From the NCBI GenBank assembly GCA_964631725.1, contig CAZVYX010000012.1, positions 1 to 64,000 of the forward strand: a DNA stretch of 64,000 nucleotides. The letters are read 5' to 3'. A model generated the notes under the pieces. It did no database searches and was not told where the DNA came from. It saw nothing but the letters and a program-made list of their open reading frames with translations. This document shows positions 18,078 to 26,481 of the stretch, one piece after another; position 1 is the stretch's first letter; every line of letters starts with the position of its first letter. The position numbers and the translations under genes were made by a program. This DNA comes from GCA-2731375 sp964631725 (GTDB lineage: Bacteria; Pseudomonadota; Alphaproteobacteria; GCA-2731375).

Positions 18078-19181
18078 TTATTGCTTGCTGTCTCTGTCTT
18101 CAATCATCAGTGAGCTGGCGTCGGTCATGAAATCCTTCGCCTTGTATTTCGGCACGATATAGGCCCAGGGGCCGTAGCGTTTATTGATGTGCGCCACCTC
18201 GGCCTTGGCTTCGTCGGGGCTCTTCATGCTCTTCTTCTGTTTGTCCGTCAGGCCATCAAGTTTGATGTTGGCGGCATCGAATGCCGCCTTGATGTTCAGC
18301 CAATGGCCGTCCTTGCGCTCCAGCACCAACAAATTCAGCGTTACACCGTCAAAGGTTTCGAACATTGCCCTGTGGGCGCCCTTGAAATCAATTTTGTCGG
18401 CCCGGCGCACATCTTCGAAGGTCAAAAAACCCAGGGCCGAACCCAGGGCATTGCCAATTGTATCGCCCATTGATTTCATGCCGGGAGGAATTTTGGCAAT
18501 CTTGAAATCCCGGCTATCGGGATCTGTTCGCACAACGCCGACACGCTCGCCATTTGGCTGGATCGTGGAGGCGGCGCGTACCCTTTGGCGGGCGATCGTC
18601 GGCATGGCGCTATCCAACCATTGGTCAATGCTCTCCCACGCCTCGACCCGGCCCGCGGCCAGATAGCTCTGATCATGATCCAGCCGGCGGACATAAAAAA
18701 TGCCGTCTTCCTTTTCGGTCGGGGCGGTTTTGGTCTTCCCCACGACAATGGCCGCGATGGTATTCTCCGATCCTTGGCCCCCGCCCGTCGCCAGCGCGAT
18801 GGTGGTGCCCCGGCCGCCGTCTTTCGGTGATTTCAAAAACAGGCGGTCATGCAGGGCCGGCTTGGCCGTCTTGCTTTCGAGCAGGCGCATTTTTGCGATG
18901 CCGACCACGGCCTGCTTGATGGTGCCGAATGTCACCGGATAGCCGTCCCGCTCCTGAACCTGCCAGTTGCCATCCGCCGTTCGGCGAATGGTGAACGCCA
19001 GTTTCGGCGTCCGCACGTTGATCCGCGTGATGTCATTGACCTGTTCGACCAGGTTCGGGAAAAGACTGCCGGGCGGTGCGCTGGACGCGGTCGCGCGGCC
19101 CCGCTCCAAGGTGGACCAAGAGGCGGCCGCGACCATGAGGGCGGTGACAATGGCGAGGAGGGCGAATGGTTTGGTTCTCAT
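18078..19181 (-). CDS. DUF4340 domain-containing envelope protein
   Basis: A 367-residue protein with one N-terminal membrane anchor or signal segment (about residues 5-22) and a long soluble part expected outside the membrane. Seen: 'SLFPNLVEQVNDITRINVRTP', 'TIRRTADGNWQVQERDGYPV', 'IVGKTK' and 'FYVRRLDHDQSYLAAGR', which match DUF4340 proteins encoded beside GldG-like ABC transporters. Function is unknown. It is 17 bp downstream of the GldG-like gene and 12 bp upstream of htpG, so it is almost certainly co-expressed with both. Confidence 0.82.
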   Translation of the reverse strand: MRTKPFALLAIVTALMVAAASWSTLERGRATASSAPPGSLFPNLVEQVNDITRINVRTPKLAFTIRRTADGNWQVQERDGYPVTFGTIKQAVVGIAKMRLLESKTAKPALHDRLFLKSPKDGGRGTTIALATGGGQGSENTIAAIVVGKTKTAPTEKEDGIFYVRRLDHDQSYLAAGRVEAWESIDQWLDSAMPTIARQRVRAASTIQPNGERVGVVRTDPDSRDFKIAKIPPGMKSMGDTIGNALGSALGFLTFEDVRRADKIDFKGAHRAMFETFDGVTLNLLVLERKDGHWLNIKAAFDAANIKLDGLTDKQKKSMKSPDEAKAEVAHINKRYGPWAYIVPKYKAKDFMTDASSLMIEDRDSKQ

Positions 19182-19198
19182 GTCCTGTCTCCCATGCC

Positions 19199-21118
19199 TC
19201 AGTTATGTACCGCGCCCGAGCCGCGTCGGCGTCGGCGCAATCCCAACAGGGCCAGAATGGCGGCCACAACCGCGACCGCCAGGGGCATAAGACCGATATT
19301 GGCGAACTTCAACTGCGCTCCCAAACCATCGATCTCGCGGTTCAGATTGTGTTGGACATCGCGTAGCTGCTTGCGTGTCTGCAGCACCTGGCCGCGGATT
19401 GACAGGATTTCGTTCTGCTGTTCCGGCGTCAGCAAACTGCCGCCACTGGCCTGGGCTCTGGACTCAAGCTCGGCGATGCGGCCCTTGGCTTTCTCCAGGC
19501 TTTCCTTCAATTTGCGCTCCTCGGCCAGGAATTCCTGCTCCGCGGCCCGGCGCATGGCCTCGACCACCGCAAACGGCCGGGCTGATTTCCCCCGGCTGCG
19601 CAGCCCGATCAGATCGGATGAGCCTGACAGATTGTCCAGCGCGTTGATCACGAAATCCGCGTTGGCGGCGATCGGGACGACCATTTTCTGACCCATCAGG
19701 TTCCGCTGCCGCAGCCAGAACTGATCGTGCAGCAGATCACTGTCGGTGACCACGATGACGCCGATCGGACGTTTGCTTTCCTTCAAATGGGATGCGGCGG
19801 TCTTGGCCGCAACCTTCTTATCCTTGCCTTCCTTCTTCTTATTCGGCGGGCCGTCGGGAAAGGCCGACTTTGCATTGCCGCTCAACCGGGCCGCGATGAT
19901 GTGGCGCTTGCCGTCCGGTTTGAAGATTTTCAACAGGCGGTCCGGCGCGGGACCAAAGCGGATCAGATTGGTTTCCATGGCCATGGCCTGCACGCCGCTG
20001 GAAATCAACGGCGTGACCTCTGTTCCCGCCTCGGGCAAGGGCTTTATGGCACCGGCGTTAGCCATGATCATGGGACCAAGATCGGCCGTGACGACATCGT
20101 CCGCGTTCAGATTTGCCGCCGCCAATTGCAGCCAGACCAGATAACGGACCACCCGCGTCTGCCCGCCGCTGCCCGCGTTGACCTGTTGTGCCGCATCGAA
20201 ATCGCCGATCACGTGATCCGTGGCGACGGACACGCCCCAGGTATTCAACAGTTTCTCGAACTCCGAACTGGCCATCGCCACGCCTTGTTGTCCGCGGCCC
20301 TGCTGCGCGCGCGCGGTAACCTCGGAAAAGGGATCGACGAAAATCAGAGTCCGGCCGCCGGCCATGACGAACTGGTCGATGCCATATAGGGAGCGTTCAT
20401 CCAGGCCCAGGGGATGGGCGATCATCAGGATATCGACATCCTTCGGAATGACCCCCAGGCGCGGATCCAGGGTACGCAGATCGAAGATATCGCGGATCGC
20501 CCCGATTATGGCCCAGGGTTGCGGTCCGCCGCTGAAGCGCATCATCGGTGATGCATCCGCGTTCATCTTTAAGCCGCTGATCAAGCCCACGACGGGCTTC
20601 TTCGGATCGCTCAAATTGAACAGCAACCGGGTCAGGTCGTATTCCAGAAAGGCCTCTTTCTCCCGGCTGAAGAACGGCACCACCTGGCGATCGTCGATCG
20701 TATTAGTGGCGACCAGGCCGAAGTAAAGGCTGTCGCCCGTGCCCAGCGGCACGGCTTGCAGGCCAAGGCGGACCGCATCATCCTCGGCTTCTGTGAAGGG
20801 TTCCGGGTCGATCACTTCCAGATGGATCTTGCCGTCTGACAAATTGACGTATTCTTCCAATAATTCCCGGACGCGCAGGCCGTAGGACTTGATGTTGGGC
20901 AATTGAAGGGCGGCTTTTTCAGAGAAATAGAACCGCAGCCTGATCGGCTCCGGTATCTGTTCCAGGATGCGCTTTGAACCTTGGCTCAGGGTGTAGAGGC
21001 CGTCTTCGGTAAGATCGAGGCGGGCCGAGCGCAGGTTGTTGGAGGTGAAAATATTGACGCTGAGAAATAGGATCGCGGCCAGAACGAGGGCGAGGATCGA
21101 TGTTGTTGAACGGCTCAT
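19199..21118 (-). CDS. GldG-family ABC transporter auxiliary protein
   Basis: A 639-residue protein with an N-terminal transmembrane segment (about 8-28), a large extracytoplasmic region and a C-terminal membrane segment (about 607-630) followed by a basic tail (LRRRRRGSG). Seen: 'DLTEDGLYTLSQGSKRILEQIPEPIRLRFYFSEKA', 'YGLRVRELLEEYV', 'LEVIDPEPF', 'MIAHPLGLDERSLYGIDQFVMAGGRTLIFVDPF', which fit the GldG / DUF7088-type family of ABC auxiliaries. A predicted coiled coil (about 530-605) precedes the C-terminal helix. It lies 13 bp after the ABC permease gene. In Bacteroidetes GldG supports gliding motility, but no other gliding genes are present here, so the role is probably a general envelope one. 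Confidence 0.85.
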   Translation of the reverse strand: MSRSTTSILALVLAAILFLSVNIFTSNNLRSARLDLTEDGLYTLSQGSKRILEQIPEPIRLRFYFSEKAALQLPNIKSYGLRVRELLEEYVNLSDGKIHLEVIDPEPFTEAEDDAVRLGLQAVPLGTGDSLYFGLVATNTIDDRQVVPFFSREKEAFLEYDLTRLLFNLSDPKKPVVGLISGLKMNADASPMMRFSGGPQPWAIIGAIRDIFDLRTLDPRLGVIPKDVDILMIAHPLGLDERSLYGIDQFVMAGGRTLIFVDPFSEVTARAQQGRGQQGVAMASSEFEKLLNTWGVSVATDHVIGDFDAAQQVNAGSGGQTRVVRYLVWLQLAAANLNADDVVTADLGPMIMANAGAIKPLPEAGTEVTPLISSGVQAMAMETNLIRFGPAPDRLLKIFKPDGKRHIIAARLSGNAKSAFPDGPPNKKKEGKDKKVAAKTAASHLKESKRPIGVIVVTDSDLLHDQFWLRQRNLMGQKMVVPIAANADFVINALDNLSGSSDLIGLRSRGKSARPFAVVEAMRRAAEQEFLAEERKLKESLEKAKGRIAELESRAQASGGSLLTPEQQNEILSIRGQVLQTRKQLRDVQHNLNREIDGLGAQLKFANIGLMPLAVAVVAAILALLGLRRRRRGSGAVHN

Positions 21119-21131
21119 CTCTCTATCCCCC

Positions 21132-21866
21132 TCAACCGGCTTTCTTCAGATCGACGATCAGCAGATTGGCGAACAGCCACAGCAGGATCAGCGAAACGAA
21201 ATAGATTAGATCGCGCAGGTCGATAACGCCGTTCTGAATGGCGTTGAAATGGGTCAGGAAACTGAACGAAGCGACGGCGTCCAGCAGTGGCTGCGGCGCC
21301 CAGGAGGCAAAGAAATCCAACACCATCGGCGCACCGGAAACCGTGAACAAGAAACAGACAACGACCGAGATCACGAACGCGATGACCTGGTTTTTCGTGG
21401 CCGCCGAGATACAGGCGCCAATGGCCAGATAGCCCCCCGCCATCAACATGCTGCCCACGTAAGAGGCGACAATGACGCCATGGTCGGGCTGGCCCAGATA
21501 ACTCACCGTCAGCCACATGGGAAAGGTCAGGCTCAACGCGATGCCGATAAAAACCCAGGCGGCGAGAAACTTGCCCACCACCGTGGACCATAGCGACAGG
21601 GGCAAGGTCAGCAGCAACTCGATGGAACCGGATTTTCGTTCCTCGGCCCACAGGCGCATGGCGATGGCCGGCACCAGGAACAGATACAGCCAGGGATGAA
21701 AGTTGAAAAACGGCTTCAGGTCCGCCTGTCCGCGCAGATAAAAGCTGCCGATGTAAAAGGTGAAGATGCCTGTCAAGAACAGGAATATAACAATGAATAC
21801 GTAAGCCAGAGGGGTCGAGAAATAGCCCTTCAACTCCCGCCTGAAGACTGCCCAGGTCGTCGCCAT
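21132..21866 (-). CDS. ABC-2 type permease (GldF-like)
   Basis: A 244-residue ABC-2 membrane subunit with six hydrophobic segments. Seen: 'VFRRELKGYFSTPLAYVFIVIFLFL' at the start, 'RLWAEERKSGSIELLLTLPLSLWSTVVGKFLAAW', which is the typical coupling region of this family, and a C-terminal 'IYFVSLILLWLFANLLIVD' helix. It matches the GldF-like permeases paired with GldG auxiliaries. Its start codon overlaps the stop of the ATPase gene (TAATG), indicating translational coupling. Confidence 0.9.
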   Translation of the reverse strand: MATTWAVFRRELKGYFSTPLAYVFIVIFLFLTGIFTFYIGSFYLRGQADLKPFFNFHPWLYLFLVPAIAMRLWAEERKSGSIELLLTLPLSLWSTVVGKFLAAWVFIGIALSLTFPMWLTVSYLGQPDHGVIVASYVGSMLMAGGYLAIGACISAATKNQVIAFVISVVVCFLFTVSGAPMVLDFFASWAPQPLLDAVASFSFLTHFNAIQNGVIDLRDLIYFVSLILLWLFANLLIVDLKKAG

Positions 21867-22819
21867 TATGCCGCTTCTCCCCGCTTGTCGGCGCGATCGC
21901 CGCCGCGTGTAATGTTGCGGAAAACCTCGTCCAGACGGGGGTGCTCCACCGACAGCCGCGAGGTCGACCAGTTCCGTTGTTTGACCAGATCGGCAACCTC
22001 GGCCACGATGGATTGGCCTTTCGTGGGATAGGCCCGATAGCTTCCACCGGCCAGGGTTTCGACCCGGGATACGCCGGCGATTGTTTCAAGGGCGCTGGCC
22101 ACGCCTTCATCCTGGCAATCGATCAGAACCGCGTTGTGGAAGGGCGATTGACTTTCCAATTCGCCCGGTGTGCCGTCGGCGACAATACGGCCCTCGGCGA
22201 TGATCATGGCCCGGTTACAGACCGCATCCACCTCCTCCAATATATGGGTCGAGATAACGATGGCCTTTTCCTTCGCCATATCGGCGATCAGGCTGCGGAC
22301 TTCATGCTTTTGATTGGGATCCAAACCGTCGGTCGGTTCGTCCAGAACCAGAACCGGTGGGTCGTGCAGGATTGCCTGGGCTAGGCCGACCCGCCGCTTG
22401 AAGCCCTTGGACAGGGTGTCGATGGGTTGGTGCAGGACCGCATCCAGATGCACGTTGGCGATGACATAGTCCAGCCGTTGGCGCCGGGTTGCCGCGTCCA
22501 GGCCGCGCACGTCGGCGATGAAATTCAAGAAACTGATCGGTGTCATATCCGGGTAGGCCGGCGCGCCCTCGGGCAAATAGCCGATCTTGGCCTTGGCCGC
22601 GATGGGTTGCGCGTCCACATCATGGCCGACCACGCGGACCGTGCCCGCGGTCGGCGTCATGAAGCCGGTGATCATCTTCATGGTGGTGGATTTGCCGGCG
22701 CCGTTAGGCCCCAGAAATCCCAGCACCTGCCCCTTGGGGACATTGAAACTGACATTGTCAACGGCCCTCAGGTGGCCAAAGGTTTTGACCAGACCGTCGA
22801 CCTCTATCATCCAATCCAT
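21866..22819 (-). CDS. ABC transporter ATP-binding protein (GldA/CcmA-like)
   Basis: A 317-residue ABC ATPase. Seen: Walker A GPNGAGKST (about 38-46), Q-loop and signature region ('LSKGFKRRVGLAQAI', where the canonical LSGGQ reads LSKGF), Walker B 'VLVLDEPTDGLDP', D-loop and the switch histidine in 'VISTHILEEV'. A C-terminal extension of about 90 residues after the ATPase core resembles multidrug/GldA-type subunits. It is the first gene of the ATPase-permease-GldG-DUF4340-htpG operon. The transported substrate is unknown; related systems in many bacteria lack a biochemical role. Confidence 0.93.
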   Translation of the reverse strand: MDWMIEVDGLVKTFGHLRAVDNVSFNVPKGQVLGFLGPNGAGKSTTMKMITGFMTPTAGTVRVVGHDVDAQPIAAKAKIGYLPEGAPAYPDMTPISFLNFIADVRGLDAATRRQRLDYVIANVHLDAVLHQPIDTLSKGFKRRVGLAQAILHDPPVLVLDEPTDGLDPNQKHEVRSLIADMAKEKAIVISTHILEEVDAVCNRAMIIAEGRIVADGTPGELESQSPFHNAVLIDCQDEGVASALETIAGVSRVETLAGGSYRAYPTKGQSIVAEVADLVKQRNWSTSRLSVEHPRLDEVFRNITRGGDRADKRGEAA

Positions 22820-22990
22820 GGAAGTTTCGCCTCTTTCGCCTGCATCTGTCGGTTTGATTTGTCTTATTGGGAAGGATTTTGCCCGTTAAATAGTCGTTCA
22901 GCCGATAACCTTCAAGGGCATTTGCGCAATCCGGCCCTGAACTTGTAGATTGTCGTTAGAACGTTCGATGGGGAAGCTTGGGGATTGTCC

Positions 22991-23200
22991 GTGACAGCGC
23001 CTTCGGAACCGGCCGGAAACCTGCAAAGGGTGGTATCGCCCTGCGCCGGCGTTTGCATATTGCATACTGAAACGAAGCTTTGTCTTGGCTGCTACCGTAC
23101 CATTGAGGAAATTGCCCATTGGCAGGATATGAGCGCGGCGGAGCAACACCAGGTGATGGCCGAAATAGCCGAACGCCGTCGCGCTGATAGGGGATCGTGA
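22991..23200 (+). CDS. DUF1289 domain-containing small cysteine protein
   Basis: A 69-residue protein of the DUF1289 family, common in Proteobacteria and without an established function. Seen: the family pattern SPCAGVC, followed by CLGCYRTIEEIAHW, giving four conserved cysteines (two CxxxC/CxxC pairs) that could bind metal. GTG 22991 is preferred because GGGGA lies six bases upstream; a TTG two codons earlier is possible. It is convergent with the EamA transporter (13 bp between stops). Confidence 0.85.
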   Translation: MTAPSEPAGNLQRVVSPCAGVCILHTETKLCLGCYRTIEEIAHWQDMSAAEQHQVMAEIAERRRADRGS

Positions 23201-23213
23201 TGCGGGCTTAAGC

Positions 23214-24110
23214 CTATTTTCGGCGTGGTTTGTCTCCCAAAAGCTGCATCAACAAGATGCCGCCAAGGACCAGGGCGCCGCCCAATAGTTGCACCGGGGT
23301 CATGATTTCGCCGAACAACAGATAGGCCGCGGCGATGGAGATCAGGGGCTGGGTATTGGTGAACATGGCGGATTTCATGGCGCCGATATAGCTCAGGCCG
23401 AGAAAATACAACGGCACGGATGTGGCCTGCAGCAAAACCACCGCCCATAGGCCGCCCCAGCCGGAGGCGTTCACCGGCCAGGCGATGGTGCCAAAGCCCA
23501 GGCACAGGCACAACAATACAGCGGCGGCGACAAGGGCCAGATGCGTGGTTACCACCATCGGGTCATGGTCCTTCATGCGCCGAACCAGCCAGACCGCATT
23601 CCAGGCCGCCGCCATGCCGGCGCCCAGGGCCAGGGCGATGCCGCGCGGGTCTACCGCATCGAAGGAAACGCCCAGCATCAGGGCCAGGCCCAGAAAAGCG
23701 GCGGCGATGGCAACCAGACTGGGCAGCGTCACCCGGGCCCGGACCACAACGATATTCAACACCGCGATCATCGGTGGATAGGTGAAAAACAACAACACGG
23801 CCAAACCGACAGGAATGAACTCCACCGCGCCCACATGGCCATAAAACATCATGGCGGTCAGCGCGCCCAGGCCGACGCAGTGGCCCCAGGCCCGCCACGG
23901 AATGGCCAGGGAACGGCCGCTCAGGAGGCAAAACAGCGGCAGGCCCATGGCCATCAGCCCGGCCCGGGTGGCGGCGACGGTGATACCATTGCTGCCCCCC
24001 TCATAGGCATAGCGGGATAGCGCGACCGCCAATCCCAGGCCCAGCGCCGCCAGAATAGCCAGGACCGCGCCCAGGGTCTGGTTGCCCGGTGGGTTCTCAG
24101 CTTCAGTCAA
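23214..24110 (-). CDS. EamA/RhaT-family transporter (DMT superfamily)
   Basis: A 298-residue inner-membrane protein with ten predicted helices in two repeated EamA halves, the layout of drug/metabolite exporters. Seen: first half 'LGLAVALSRYAYEGGSN...AATRAGLMAMGLPLF', second half 'LALGAGMAAAWNAVWLVRR...TTHLALVAAAVLL', and the C-terminal 'TSVPLYFLGLSYIGAMKSAMFTNTQPLISIAAAYLLFGE' EamA ending. No ATG lies at the family-length start; TTG 24110, overlapping the end of the upstream gene by 8 bp and preceded by a G-rich stretch, is the best guess. Substrate is unknown. Confidence 0.85.
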   Translation of the reverse strand: MTEAENPPGNQTLGAVLAILAALGLGLAVALSRYAYEGGSNGITVAATRAGLMAMGLPLFCLLSGRSLAIPWRAWGHCVGLGALTAMMFYGHVGAVEFIPVGLAVLLFFTYPPMIAVLNIVVVRARVTLPSLVAIAAAFLGLALMLGVSFDAVDPRGIALALGAGMAAAWNAVWLVRRMKDHDPMVVTTHLALVAAAVLLCLCLGFGTIAWPVNASGWGGLWAVVLLQATSVPLYFLGLSYIGAMKSAMFTNTQPLISIAAAYLLFGEIMTPVQLLGGALVLGGILLMQLLGDKPRRK

Positions 24111-25032
24111 AGGTACCCGCCCCCAGAATCCAGCCTTCTTCGGCCTCGACCAAGGCACGCGTTTCCGCCGACAGGCCGTCGGGTCCCGATAGATCGCCGG
24201 CCAGTTCGCCGCGCCCGTCGCGCGCCGCCAGATGCCGGGCGATGGTCTCGACCTGCACCGCGTCCTTGATTTCACCCTTTGCGGCCTTGATTTTCAGGAT
24301 CGAGGGATAGACCTCCGCCAGGATGACCCGCCAGTCTTGCGCTGGGTCGGGCGGTGCAAGGCCGGTTTCAAAGGGCCAGACCAGGGTCTGCGCCGCCTGG
24401 CCGGGATCGTCACGCAGGGCTTTCAGCACGGGGATGCCGACCAGGCTTTGTGAGCCGACGGAGCCGGTGGTGTAGAGTTTCCAGCAGGGTTGGCTGCGTG
24501 GCAGCCAGGTCTCGCAGTGGCGCCGCTCCGGCAATTCGTCGCCATGGACGGCGGTCTTGCGCATCGACAGATTGGCGCCCTGGCGTTGTCTTGGGCAGCC
24601 CCAGAATGGAAACAGTCCGCCGGATATCCGGCTATTCAAAGCCGCCGCCACCTCAAAGCGGTTGTTGCCATTGTCCGGCCCATCCTGGATCAACCCGTCC
24701 AGCCCGTCCCAGACCATTCGCCATGGGGGATATTTCCGGCCGGCCGTGAAACCGGCGGCCCGGGCGAACCCCTTGGGATAACCGTTGGGAAAGTCGAATC
24801 CGGCCAAAACCCGCTGCCCCCGCGCCGCCAGGTCTTTTAGGATGGCGGCAATTTCTTCCCGCGCCTGCCAACGGGTCGCCGGATTGCGAAGCTGTTTGCG
24901 CCGCAGGCGATCGCCGCGCCGCTGTATCAGGCAGTACCAGATGCTATCGGCGCCCCGCTTCGGCGAGGCATTGGCGCTCCAGTCCACAATCAGATAGGCA
25001 TCGAAAATGGTGCGGCTAAGACTCGGACACAT
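24103..25032 (-). CDS. Hypothetical protein, possibly DUF429-like (RNase H fold)
   Basis: A 309-residue soluble protein that I do not recognise with certainty. The motif order 'YLIVDWSAN' near the N-terminus, 'VLAGFDFPNGYP' (about 95-107) and 'ILAEVYPSIL' (about 243-252) parallels the acidic positions of DUF429 proteins, which have a predicted RNase H-like fold. Many Arg and Trp residues are present and there is no signal or membrane segment. Its ATG directly follows the stop of the lipoprotein gene (TAGATG), and its end overlaps the exporter gene, so the three are probably co-transcribed. Function is not assigned. Confidence 0.6.
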   Translation of the reverse strand: MCPSLSRTIFDAYLIVDWSANASPKRGADSIWYCLIQRRGDRLRRKQLRNPATRWQAREEIAAILKDLAARGQRVLAGFDFPNGYPKGFARAAGFTAGRKYPPWRMVWDGLDGLIQDGPDNGNNRFEVAAALNSRISGGLFPFWGCPRQRQGANLSMRKTAVHGDELPERRHCETWLPRSQPCWKLYTTGSVGSQSLVGIPVLKALRDDPGQAAQTLVWPFETGLAPPDPAQDWRVILAEVYPSILKIKAAKGEIKDAVQVETIARHLAARDGRGELAGDLSGPDGLSAETRALVEAEEGWILGAGTFD

Positions 25033-26481
25033 CTAATTCGTCAGGGCCTCGAACGTGGTTGGGGCCTTGCGCCGGACGCGGAAGCCGTTGCGCTCTATTT
25101 CCAACACCGCCATGCCCCGTTGCGCGACGCCGTCGATATCAAAGCGAAAAATGCCGTCGCTGCCGACAAAGCCATCAGGATTGGTGATGGCGCGGGTCGA
25201 GAAATCCGGGCCGCCGGCTTCCTGGCCCAGGATCGCGGCCAGGGCCATGGCGTCAAAGGCGAGGGAGGCCAGGCGCGGTGGCTTATAGCCGAAAACCTCG
25301 CGATAGCGGCGGTTGAAATCTGCCGCCGCCGTCCGGTCTGCGCCGGCAAACCAGCCGCCTAACAGGGCCGGTTCCAGCCTGACCTTCGGGTCATCCCAGC
25401 GGCCGGTGCCCAGCAGGCGGATTTCGGCGGTGTCGATGTCGTAGTAGGGCAGCAGTGGGGCCAGGGATTTCAGCAATTCACCGCCCTCGGGCAGCAGCAC
25501 CGCGTCATAGTCCAGCTCGCCCAGGGTGTCGTGTTTCTCCAATTCCTTCAGCATATGCTTTGCGACTTCACCTTCGGTCTTTTCCAACTCCCGCCGCCGG
25601 GTCAGCAGGGCTTGGCGGCGAAGATGATAATCCGCCAGGCGTTTCACCGATTTATCCAGATCCTCGCCGCTGGGGGAATAGAACTCCGCCTGGGCCAGCT
25701 CGGCGCCATGGCGTAGAACAGCCTCCCGCGCGGCGGAAAGGACGGCCAGGCCGTAAGGGTCATCGGGGGCCAGCACCGCAACCCGGCGCAAACCGCGCGC
25801 GGCGGCAAAACCAATAACCGCGTCGACCTCCTGGGAAGGCGTGAAACTCAGCAGATAGATGCCATTGCCGGCCACCCTGCGGTCGGATGAAAATGCGATC
25901 ACGGGCAGGCTTCTGGCGCGGGTTATACTGGCAGCGGCCTGGACGGAGGTATTGAACAGCGGGCCCAGGATAATTTCGGCCCCTTCGCCGACCAATTCCG
26001 CCGCCGCCTTGCTGGCACCTTCGGGGGTGCCGCCAGTATCCCGGGGCATCAGCAGCAGACGCTCGCCGCCGATGTCGAACAGCGCCAGCATGGCCGCATT
26101 CAACATCGCCTGGCCCAGCGCCGCGGCGCCATGGCCGCCGCTCAGCGGCAGCAACAGGCCGATGCGCGTCGGTTGTCCCTCAATGCCCGATGGCGGGCGC
26201 AATGTCGGCGCCGCCTGCACCGTCACTTCCTGGGGTGCGGGGACCGGGGCCATCCGTGGCTTCGGCGGCAAAATATCGGCCTGATCCGGCATTTTTCCGT
26301 CTGCATGCAGTGGCGGCTTTTTTACTTCTGTCTTGGGGGTTACTACTGGCACACTGCCGGCGGTGTGCGGTTGTGCACAGCCCAGCAATATGGCGAATGG
26401 GAACAGCAAGCATGCGACCAGGAAACAGGTCGGACGGCGGCGGTACTGGGGCAGGTCCAAGCGATCAGTCCTCTTTAGCAT
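25033..26481 (-). CDS. Penicillin-binding protein activator-like lipoprotein (type 1 periplasmic-binding fold)
   Basis: A 482-residue lipoprotein: hydrophobic signal (about 18-34) ending in lipobox LLGC with the acylated cysteine near residue 35, a Pro/Thr-rich linker, then a periplasmic-binding type 1 domain starting 'TRIGLLLPLSGGHGAAALGQAMLNAAMLALFD'. That start and the location beside rsmI and yraN match the LpoA/YraM neighbourhood of other Proteobacteria, where LpoA activates penicillin-binding protein 1A from the outer membrane. The N-terminal TPR-like domain of enterobacterial LpoA is absent, as in other alphaproteobacterial versions. ATG 26481 or TTG 26460 (behind AAGAGGA) may start it; both overlap the divergent rsmI start. 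Confidence 0.82.
   Translation of the reverse strand: MLKRTDRLDLPQYRRRPTCFLVACLLFPFAILLGCAQPHTAGSVPVVTPKTEVKKPPLHADGKMPDQADILPPKPRMAPVPAPQEVTVQAAPTLRPPSGIEGQPTRIGLLLPLSGGHGAAALGQAMLNAAMLALFDIGGERLLLMPRDTGGTPEGASKAAAELVGEGAEIILGPLFNTSVQAAASITRARSLPVIAFSSDRRVAGNGIYLLSFTPSQEVDAVIGFAAARGLRRVAVLAPDDPYGLAVLSAAREAVLRHGAELAQAEFYSPSGEDLDKSVKRLADYHLRRQALLTRRRELEKTEGEVAKHMLKELEKHDTLGELDYDAVLLPEGGELLKSLAPLLPYYDIDTAEIRLLGTGRWDDPKVRLEPALLGGWFAGADRTAAADFNRRYREVFGYKPPRLASLAFDAMALAAILGQEAGGPDFSTRAITNPDGFVGSDGIFRFDIDGVAQRGMAVLEIERNGFRVRRKAPTTFEALTN

Noticed and set aside
19199..21118. Gliding-motility locus
   Set aside because: Only the GldG-like, GldF-like and ATPase parts are present; other gld/spr genes are absent and similar ABC sets are common in non-gliding Proteobacteria.
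21115..22110. A 331-codon minus-strand frame overlapping the ABC ATPase and permease genes
   Set aside because: It is a shifted frame of the same strand crossing both; the real ATPase and permease frames have all motifs and a TAATG junction.
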